Assembly: GCA_029531795.1 (NCBI GenBank)
Contig: JAPEIS010000030.1
Span: forward strand, 1 to 25,066
From: Sclerotinia nivalis
Taxonomy: Eukaryota > Ascomycota > Leotiomycetes > Helotiales > Sclerotiniaceae
Length of the DNA: 25,066 bases
Reading direction: 5' to 3'
The translations under genes and the position numbers were made by a program. Below the pieces are notes generated by a model. The model was not told the DNA's origin. It made no database searches and worked only from the letters and a program-made list of their open reading frames with translations. Shown here piece by piece: positions 9,841 through 17,734 of this stretch (positions within the stretch are counted from its first letter, which is position 1; each line of letters opens with the position of its first letter).

Positions 9841-12800
9841 AATTTGAAAAAAAAAAAAAAAAAAAATGAATTTAATATAAAGAGATTTATTAATAAATTG
9901 AAAAATTAGAATTATATAAATGAAATTAAGAGTAATGTATTTATTTTGAAAATGATTTTAGAGATTTTATAAATAAAAAATAATAATAAATTATAATCAT
10001 TTGAGATATTTAAAAAATAAGATATAAAGAAATAATTATAAATAAAATTAGATTAAAAAAAATAATATAATTTAAAATATTATTAATAGGAAGTAAAATG
10101 AAAAAGGATTTGAAGTAATTTTTATAATTAAAAATAAAAATAAATTAAAAAAGAATAATAAAAAGAAATAATAAAAAGAAATAATAATTGAAAATATAAA
10201 AAAATGAATATAATTATATAAGATGAAGAAAAAATAATTAAAAGAGTTAATTTATATATATAAAAAAATAAGTAAATAAAATAATTAAAAGTATATAAAT
10301 ATAGATTTATAATAAAAAAAGAAATATAAGAATTAGGGTTATTGATAAAAAAGAGGATTAGGATTAATTATTGATAAAAAAGGGAATTAGAATTATTAAT
10401 AAAAAAAGGAATTAGAATTATTAAAAAAAAAAAGAATAGGATTATAATAAAAAGTAAGATATAAAATAAAGAATAAGATGATAAGAAAAAAAGATAAAGG
10501 AGTTAGAATAATTAATATAGAAAAGAAAAGAAAATTAAAATAGGAATAATAAAGTTTAAAAAAAAAAGAATAAAAATAAAGAAAAAGATAAAATTGATAG
10601 GAAATAAAAAGATTAAATAGAAAGAATAAAAATAAAAAAGGGAGTAAAGTTGAAAAGGGAGAATTGGAAAGGGAGAATTGAAGAAAGAGTAGAGTTAGAA
10701 ATAAATTATATAAAATTGGTTGAATTAAATTAATAATAGTAAAAGAGAGTTATAGAAAAGGAAGATAAATAAAAAAGATAAAAATAAATATTTAGAGGAT
10801 ATGAGGAATAAATAAATTTTTTAAAATAAAAAGAATATATAGAATTTAAAATAATTTTTTTGGAAAGATTATATTATATAAATATAAATATAAATTAAAA
10901 AAAAAAAAAGAAAAAAAGGGTTATTAAAAATGATTATATAAAAGGAAAAAAAGAATTGATTTAAATAAAAGAGTTTTTAGGATTATAAAAGAAAGAAAAA
11001 TGAATTAATAATTAATAATAATAATAATAGTAAAGTATTTATTATATTAAAAAAAGAAAATGAGATTAGGATTATTAATAAAAGAGAGGGTTAAAGGTAT
11101 TTGTATTATAGAGATTATAAGATTAGGATTAAAAAAGATTTTATTATAAGAGAATAATATAAATAAAGATTATATTAATAAAAGATAATAGTTTAATAAA
11201 TATTTTTTAAAATAAGGAATTATATTTTGTTATTTATTAAAAGTAAAATATAAAGAGAAAATAGTTAGAATATAAAAATGAAAAGAAAGAAATGAAATGA
11301 ATTATTAATAATAAATAATAAAGTAAAAAAGAATAAAGTAAAAAATAATAAAATATAGAATTTAAAAAAGAAATGAATTTTTAAAAAAAGTAGAAATATA
11401 TATTATAAAGTATTTAAAAAAAAGTTATGAATAAAAGAAATAAAATAAGGATATAAAAAAAGAAATAAAAAGAAAAAAGAAAAAGAATTAAGAAATGAAA
11501 TAATAAGATAAGATAAGATATTAAGATTAAAGTTATTTGAGAAAGAGAAATTAATAGGAATATATAATAAGATTAAAATGAATGATTTTAAATATTATAA
11601 GGTTTGAATAAAAATAAAGAAAAGATTAGAATAAAATTAAAGATATATAATAAAAGATTAGAAATAGGATTAGGATTATTTATAATGTGGATTTTAGATA
11701 AATAAAATGAAATAAATAAAATAGAATAATTTATATTGATAATATATAATAAGAAAAGGTTTTTAAAAAAATAAGAATGAATATTAAAGAAAGATATATA
11801 TAAATTAAAATATAATAAGTTTTAGGATTATAATAATAAATATAAGAAAAGAAAATTTAGAAATTGGATTTAGGATTATATATAAATAAAAGAAATTAAT
11901 ATAAATTGAGGTAAAAAAAAAGAAAAAAAAAAAAATAGATATAGAATTTTAAATAAAAGAATAAATATTAATATATTGTAAAGTAAATAAGAAAATAAAA
12001 TAAGAAAGTTTTTAGGATTTGAAATAAATGAAGTAAATAAGATTATAAAAAAAGAAATGAAGAAATGAAAAAGATTTTTAGGAATAAAAGGAGATATATA
12101 TTAAAGATGTTATTAAGAAGGAAAAGAGGAGAATAATAATTGAAAATATAATAAAATAGATATAGAATTAAGGTATGTAATAAATTTTGAAGAAAAATAG
12201 GATTAGAGTTATTTATAATAAGGGAATAAGGAATTTTTATATAAATAAATGAATATAGATTGATTAATATTAAGAATTGATAAGAAAAAAATTGAAAAGA
12301 AATTTTTTGAAAAGAATTTAAAGAGAGAATTTGAAAAGAATAAATTGAATAATAAATAAATAAAAGAAAGATTATATATTAAAAATAAGAGATTAATAAT
12401 ATTATTTAGGATTTTATAATTATAAAATGGAAAGAAAAATTTTTTAAAATAACAAAAATAAAGAAGTAATATAATAAGAATTATAAAGATTTAGAAGAAT
12501 AATAAAAAAAGAAAGAAATAAATGAAGAAATAAGAATAATAAAAAAAAGAAAAAGAAAAGGGGATTAGAAATAATATTAATTAGAAATAAAAGGAATTTT
12601 AGAATTAAAAGAAAAAAGAGATTAGGATTATTAATAAAAGAAAGATTAGAATGATAAATAAAAAGAAGATAAGAATAAAGAATAAGAATTATAAATGAAA
12701 GAAGGGATTTTAATCAGAAATAAAGAAAAAAGAAAGAAATAAAATAAAAAGAAAGAATAAAAATAATATTTAGAGTTAGATAGGAAAAGAAAGAAAATAA

Positions 12801-13275
12801 AAAATATAAAAAGAAAAAGAGAATATTAAGATTAAGGATATTAATAAAAAGGAGAACTATAGTAATAAAATAAGAATAAAAATAAAATAAAAAATTGAGA
12901 TTTTGAGAATTTTGAAATAAAAAAAGAAAAAGAAAAAGAAAAAGAAATAAAGGATTAAAATATGATTAAGAATGAAAAATAGAAATGGAATTATTAATAA
13001 AGAAAGAAAGAGATTATAATTGATAATAATAAAAAGAAGGAGAATAAAAAGAAGGAGAATAAAAAGAAGAATAAAAAGGAGAATAAAAAAGAGAATAAAA
13101 AAAAGAAGAATAAAAAAAAGAATAAAAAGGAGAATAAAAAAGAGAATAAAAAGAAGAAGAATAAAAAAGAGAATAAAAAGAAGAATAAAAAGAAGAGAAA
13201 TATAAAATTAAAAGAAATAATATTAAAAGAAATAATATTAAAAGAAATAAGATTATAATAAAAGATGAATGAATA
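9841..13275. repeat. near C-free purine-rich tract, left part
   Basis: Over 3.4 kb I find only four C on the + strand (9998, 12453, 12715, 12857), and none from 9999 to 12452. G is common and A dominates. It includes a 20-A run (9847-9866) and many dispersed, degenerate copies of a motif like TTAGGATTATTAATAAAAG (for example near 10360, 11065, 11660, 11870, 12620). There is no coding potential. This is not the RIP pattern, which removes C from both strands. The tract continues beyond the transposon at 13276-15126. Confidence 0.93.
13027..13200. repeat. AATAAAAAGAAGGAG-type purine microsatellite
   Basis: Imperfect tandem repeats of AGAATAAAAAG / GAATAAAAAGAAG with 11- to 18-bp spacing. In one frame it reads as an Arg/Lys/Ile repeat, which is an artefact of the simple sequence and not a gene. 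Confidence 0.85.
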
Positions 13276-13335
13276 ACATAATTTATCAGTAGATCGGCTA
13301 TATCAGTGAATCGGTCACTTTTACCTCGAATTATT
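13276..13335. repeat. left TIR of the pogo element
   Basis: It starts ACATAATTTATCAGTAGATC and is preceded by the TA duplication. The partner is 15067-15126 on the other strand. Confidence 0.93.
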
Positions 13336-13421
13336 GATTTAAAATTATATTATTCAACAAAAACTAAATCAATTGATTGAAACTATTAAGAATCTAATAA
13401 TCTAGGATCAATTATACTATT

Positions 13422-15029
13422 TTAACAAGTTCTTGAATTGTGACTAGTCTTTCCACATTTACTACAGCATCGATTAGAAGATACTTCCCCATTAGAATTC
13501 CCTCTATTTTGACGCTCGTCGTGTTGAATCTGAATATCAACCTTTTGCTGAGATAATATATCTTCAGCTTTTTGTCCAGTAAGTACTCCTTCATTATATA
13601 ATTGAATCTTTTTAGCATATCGATGTTTGCTTAATACTACATTTGCCTTCCGAAGCATACGATTCTCTACACTTAAAAGAGTATTCTCATAGGCTAATCT
13701 TTCTATGCCTTTAACTAGAGCTAATACAGTTTCGAATATAGATATAGGGGAACTTGATTGATAATGAGCCATTCGAGATTTTACTAAAATCGATTGTAAA
13801 AGAGCTTCAATTGGATTATAAGGTGTTTGAGAGATCCAAGAGTCTAGATCGATGAATGGAGGGGTAGGTGTACGAATCCGAATATTTAATTTTGAGAGTA
13901 TAGCTTGAGGATCAAATGATATTAGACCTACTCCTCGGAAACCAGCTTTTATATTCTGAGTTATGATTGATTGTTGATATACAGCTTTAAAAGTTATAAA
14001 GAATTCAACCTTAGTGATATAATTGATATGAGCTTTAATAAATCCATTAATTTGACAACCATATACCTGTTTCAATACACTAAAACAGCCAACATCAAAT
14101 GGTTGAGTTAAATGATTTGAATACAATAATAATCTTATACATATAATATTATTTGCCTTGCAATATAATTGAAAAGGTATCGATTCGTGACTTTCGTATC
14201 TATTTAGTATTAGCATTCGATATTTGTCTTTCGTTCGATGAATTGTATATTTATCGAAATGCTTTATTCATTCCAATCCTGTCTCATTATTCGTCTATCC
14301 ATTGGAAGTAGATTTAATAGCCCAATCTGCAGGAAAACCGCTTTCCGTATATCAATTAGAAAAATGATATTGCTTTTGAACTATCAGAAATGAAGGTATA
14401 GTTTCCCCTTCACTATTATTATATATAATCGCTATAGCTTACTCTCTATTATCTGATTGTATTGCTTTACTTCTATCATTCCGTTCAGCACTAGTTACAA
14501 TTATTCCGGGATATATTATACCCATTATAAAGCTAGTTTCATCGAAGTTATAGAAATCGCAATCCAAGATACCATATTTCGCCTGTATATTCAATACCAA
14601 TTGAAATCACTCTTCAATAAGCTTGGGATCCTTATAGAGAGCTTTTTGGAAGTCATAAACACAACTAAAACGCATCTTTAATTCTATACATCGTTGTATA
14701 AAACGATGAGCTCAAAGCTTTCCAACCTTCTTCGCACTTTGCGTTTCGAGTATATAATTCGCTATATCTTCAACACTACTTAATTTAGATGAAAATCCTC
14801 TATAATCCATATCAAATATATATTGAATAAGTACCTCCTCTTTTAATTCAATCAAATTATAACTTTTTGGTCGAATTTCAGCTATACTAGGTTTACCTCG
14901 AATTCTATCATCCAATGTAGATCGAGATATACAATAGGATTGAGCTGCCTTTCGAATTGTTAATTTTTTATTTGATTCAATAATCTGAATAGCTAAGATT
15001 ATATATGCTTCTTTAGAATGAATTTCCAT
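13422..15029 (-). pseudogene. pogo/Fot1 DDE transposase, RIP-inactivated
   Basis: ATG at 15029 to the stop at 13422 is exactly 536 codons in a single frame, the usual length for this family, with six internal stops (14712-14714, 14607-14609, 14439-14441, 14352-14354, 14295-14297, 14268-14270). There is no frameshift. In order: psq/CENP-B-like helix-turn-helix (LTIRKAAQSYCISRSTLDDR); first catalytic Asp in NFDETS (14532-14543), normally DETG; the second expected in LILDGHESH but here LILNRYESH (AAT at 14202-14204); the third in QPFDVGCFSVLK (14094-14096). A zinc knuckle CSKCGKTSHNSRTC ends the protein. The stops sit at positions I expect to be Trp, as G->A changes. The second Asp->Asn change would abolish transposition by itself. 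Confidence 0.93.
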
Positions 15030-15066
15030 AGTTGATAATGAAGAAAACGTGTATTAAGTGTAGACT

Positions 15067-15126
15067 AATAATTCGAGGTAAAAGTGGCCGACCTATTGAT
15101 ATGATTGATCTATTGATAAATTACAT
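15067..15126. repeat. right TIR of the pogo element
   Basis: Inverted partner of 13276-13335, followed by TA. Both TIRs differ mainly by transitions, as expected after RIP. Confidence 0.93.
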
Positions 15127-15846
15127 TATAGGAATAGAAATAAAAAGAAGATAAAATGAATAAAGAAAGAATAAAAAGAAATGATAGGAATTTTAATAAT
15201 AAAAGAAAAAAGAGATATTGGGATTAGTGATATTAATGAAAAAGAGGATTAGGATTATAAATGAAAAGGGTTTTAATGAAAAAAGGGATGAAGGATATAA
15301 ATGAAAAGGGTTTTAATGAAAAGAGATAAAATTAAAAAGGGAGAGTTGAAAAGAAATAGAATTGAAAAAATAAAGTTGGAAAAATAGAGTTGAAGAGAGA
15401 TAATAGAATTAAAGAAAGGTAATAAAATTGAAGAAAAGTAATAGAATTGAAGAGAGGTAAAATTGGAAAAAGGTAATAGAATTGGAAAGGGGTAGTAAAA
15501 TTAGAAAGAGATAGAGTTGGAAAGGAATAATAGAATTGGAGAGGGGTAATAGAGTTGGAAAGGGTTAGTAGAGTTGGAAAGGGGTAGTGTAAATGTGTAT
15601 GTAGGGATGGGGTAGGTGGAAAGGGTTAGTAGAGTTGGAGAGGGGTAGTGTAAATGTGTGTGTGGGGATGGGGAAGGTGGAAAGGGTTAGTAGAGTTGGA
15701 GAGGGGTAGTGTAAATGTGTGTGTGGGGATGGGGTAGGTGGAAAGGGTTAGTAGAGTTGGAGAGAGATAGTAAAATTGGAGAGGGGTAATAGAGTTGAAG
15801 AGAGATAGTAAAATTGGAGAGAAATAGTAGAGTTGGAGATGGGTAG
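15127..15846. repeat. C-free tract, right part, becoming G-rich
   Basis: There is no C on the + strand from 15125 to 15846. Composition changes from A-rich, TTAGGATTA-like repeats to G-rich units of the type AATAGAGTTGGAAAGGG, then to a 61-bp repeat. No gene. It stops abruptly at the left end of the third AT-hook element copy. Confidence 0.93.
15568..15750. repeat. 61-bp G-rich tandem repeat, three copies
   Basis: GTAGAGTTGG starts at 15568, 15629, 15690 and 15751, giving three complete 61-bp units. Each holds GGGGTAGTG, a GT-rich run, GGGGATGGGG and AAAGGG. The clustered G runs on the C-free strand could form G-quadruplexes (inference). Confidence 0.92.
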
Positions 15847-15864
15847 CGTAAATGTGTGTGTGTA

Positions 15865-16332
15865 GAAGAGTAAATATGGGGTCCGGGTCAGGATATGATT
15901 TTGGAAATTTAGATATACATTCCCTTCTAAATAATATGACAAATACAGTACAATCATTTATTTTATTATTGAAAAGTTGTAGGAGGAGTTATGGTTGATG
16001 AAAGGTAGGTGTTGTGGTGTTGCATTTCTCGATTTGGCGAAAAGCGTGGTACTGTCGATGGGTCCACCGCCTTCCGAATCGAGGTTTTTCAAACAACGAA
16101 CATTCTAACCCTAAGGAAGACTTCTAGCTTTTGAATAAAATAATGAAAATCTGATAACCCAAGTCTATGTACTACGAAGTAATACTATACTTAATTATAT
16201 TATCATAAAAAAATCGTGGATGAAGATATGATTGATCAAAGTTAACCCTAAGAAGTTCGATACTGCCGGCAAATCACCGCTTTCCCAATCGAGGTTTTTC
16301 AAACACTTACTTCCCCTTACCCTGCGAAATCT
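15865..16332 (+). mobile_element. AT-hook element, copy 3 (leader only)
   Basis: It starts with the same GAAGAGTAAATATG as copies 1 and 2 and aligns with 4102-4572 nearly throughout, including both leader motifs (16006-16092 and 16254-16302). It breaks off about 30 nt before the position of the gene's ATG in copy 2, where unrelated DNA with GGTCACC hairpins begins. It keeps more C and G than copy 2 at several sites (TGCCGGCAAATCACCGC), so it is nearer to the ancestral sequence there. Confidence 0.88.
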
Positions 16333-16359
16333 AACTATTATTCTAAGGATTTTTTTGGT

Positions 16360-16379
16360 GGTCACCACTAGTGGTGACC
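16360..16379. repeat. perfect 20-bp palindrome
   Basis: GGTCACCACTAGTGGTGACC is fully self-complementary. It is the first of three paired occurrences of the AGTGGTGACC arm upstream of the helicase gene. Confidence 0.95.
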
Positions 16380-16387
16380 CATTTTGA

Positions 16388-16540
16388 CAGGGGAGTGGTG
16401 ACCCAGCAAAAAGTCTCGATTTGGTCACCACTCCTTTACGATTCAATTTAGATCTTTTCTGAAATTTCAAAATCGAATCATATAGAGAATCAATTGAATT
16501 TACTTTTTATCAAATTAGAATTGAATTATCTTTTGAATTG
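16388..16540. repeat. inverted-arm site A and flank (direct repeat, first copy)
   Basis: The 12-bp arms GGAGTGGTGACC (16392-16403) and GGTCACCACTCC (16423-16434) are perfect inverted repeats around a 19-nt spacer. The whole block, starting ACAGGGGAGTGGTGACC and going on through ACGATTCAATTT and TTTCAAAATCGAAT, recurs 224-225 bp downstream. Confidence 0.9.
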
Positions 16541-16611
16541 TATGATCTGTAGTATTAACCCTAATGATTGATTTTGAAGAGGAACAAAAAACGCTTGGAT
16601 AATTGATAAAA

Positions 16612-16765
16612 ACAGGGGAGTGGTGACCTGCAAAAAGTCATCATTTGGTCACCACTCCTCTACGATTCAATTTGAATCTTTTTTTGAATTTCAAAATCGA
16701 ATTGTGTAGAGAATTAAGTTAATTTTATTTGTTTGAAATCAGAATCGAATTACCTTTTGAATCAA
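16612..16765. repeat. inverted-arm site B and flank (direct repeat, second copy)
   Basis: Arms 16617-16628 and 16647-16658 are identical to site A, with an 18-nt spacer (TGCAAAAAGTCATCATTT). The flank matches that of site A with mostly transition differences. It lies about 290 bp upstream of the start of the helicase reading frame. Confidence 0.9.
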
Positions 16766-16948
16766 AGGATTTGTATCAAATTAGAAATATTAATCAATCT
16801 TTGAGGGTTCAATTTAGAATTTGTTTAAAGCTTAGACTTTTGTATAGTAAGTAAAGAATGTATTGCTATAGCAACTATCAATAAACAATGAGATCTATTG
16901 ATATTGAAGCTTTTATTCTGATTTCTATTCTTCAGAATTCAGTTCTAA
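16766..16948. other. upstream region of the helicase gene
   Basis: No repeat or promoter element is certain. The only plausible nearby start codon is the ATG at 16888, which opens 30 codons in a frame different from the zinc-finger frame and ends at a TAA. It could be the true start if an intron or a frameshift in the following CTTC repeat joins the two frames. Confidence 0.4.
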
Positions 16949-17734
16949 ATCAAAACCTTCAAACCCTTCAAGACCTTTAAAACCTTCATACTCTTCGAAA
17001 TCTTCAGATTCTTCCAATTCCTCGAAATCTATTCTTCGAAACCTTCAAACCCTTCAAACCCTTCACACCCTTCGAAACCTTTCAAGACCTTCACACTCTT
17101 CGAAATCTATTCTTCGAAATCTTCAAACTCTTCGAAACCTTCACATTCTTCGAAATCTATAAAAAACAATCTAAAATTAATTCAATTATTTCAATCTGAA
17201 TTTTCTATTCTTTGTTTTCCTGAATTACCTCTTAAATCTCTATTTCAATGTTCTATTTGTAATCTCATTAAATCTAATCTAAAAAATCTAAAAAAACATC
17301 TCAATTCTAATCATAAAGATATTGCTTTCGATCTGCGTTTTGATTTAATCAAGAATATTTCAGGGCAAGAGTTATTATCTAATCGTTTATTTTTCGAAGT
17401 TCAAATTAAAGAAAAGAATCATTCTAATGAAAATTCTAATTCAATTCGAAATGATATTATTGAAGTAAATGATGAATTAGATAATGATTTATCATCTTCT
17501 TCTCTCAATTTGAATTTAATTAAAAAGAATTGGAAGAATACTTTTGATTCTAAATTAAAGGGTATCGAACAAAAGATTAATTCTACTAAAGTTGGTTTAG
17601 AAAATCTTACTCCATTTCAAGAACGTACTAGATATATTGAATATATTCAAAAGTTTGATATTAATGATTTAAAATCTTGTTCTAATTTTCATATTGTATC
17701 TGAGAGTCGTATAGCTCAATCCTTTCTAATTTAG
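16949..17734 (+). CDS. TLH segment 1: low-complexity N-terminus and C2H2 zinc finger
   Basis: The frame is open for 261 codons and has no ATG before the finger. The finger is FQCSICNLIKSNLKNLKKHL followed by NSNH (Cys codons from 17249), a C-x2-C-x12-H-x4-H pattern of the kind that starts many fungal telomere-linked helicases. A polar stretch (EVNDELDNDLSSSSLNLN) and the block GLENLTPFQERTRYIEYIQ follow. It ends in SESRIAQSFLI and a TAG at 17732-17734, while the downstream domain continues in the neighbouring frame (SILSNLEILLYLSLEK), so about one nucleotide appears lost or gained near 17704-17731. Confidence 0.78.
   Translation: MKTFKPFKTFKTFILFEIFRFFQFLEIYSSKPSNPSNPSHPSKPFKTFTLFEIYSSKSSNSSKPSHSSKSIKNNLKLIQLFQSEFSILCFPELPLKSLFQCSICNLIKSNLKNLKKHLNSNHKDIAFDLRFDLIKNISGQELLSNRLFFEVQIKEKNHSNENSNSIRNDIIEVNDELDNDLSSSSLNLNLIKKNWKNTFDSKLKGIEQKINSTKVGLENLTPFQERTRYIEYIQKFDINDLKSCSNFHIVSESRIAQSFLI

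Larger units (their letters stand above)
13276..15126 (-). mobile_element. pogo/Fot1-type DNA transposon with 60-bp TIRs and TA target duplication
   Basis: The left end 13276-13335 and the complement of the right end 15067-15126 align over 60 nt without gaps. The innermost 24 nt (ending CACTTTTACCTCGAATTATT) differ at one position, and the outer part shows further transitions. TA sits immediately outside both ends (13274-13275, 15127-15128), the target duplication of Tc1/mariner elements. The 1.85-kb length and single transposase gene fit the pogo/Fot1 group. It is inserted inside the C-free tract. Confidence 0.95.

Noticed and set aside
13020..13205. 61-residue Arg/Lys/Ile-rich ORF that looks like a basic peptide
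   Set aside because: It is a purine microsatellite read in one frame; no start context, and the repeat extends outside the ORF.
9841..13275. RIP as the cause of the C-free tract
   Set aside because: RIP lowers both C and G on each strand; here G is frequent on the strand that lacks C.
14457..14681. 74-codon plus-strand ORF inside the pogo element
   Set aside because: Antisense to the transposase frame, which runs continuously here with only RIP-type stops.
15748..15957. 69-codon minus-strand ORF
   Set aside because: Made of C-free minisatellite units read backwards and joined to the element leader; no protein character.
16195..16470. 91-codon minus-strand ORF
   Set aside because: It spans the junction between the third element copy and the palindrome block, so it has no history as a gene.
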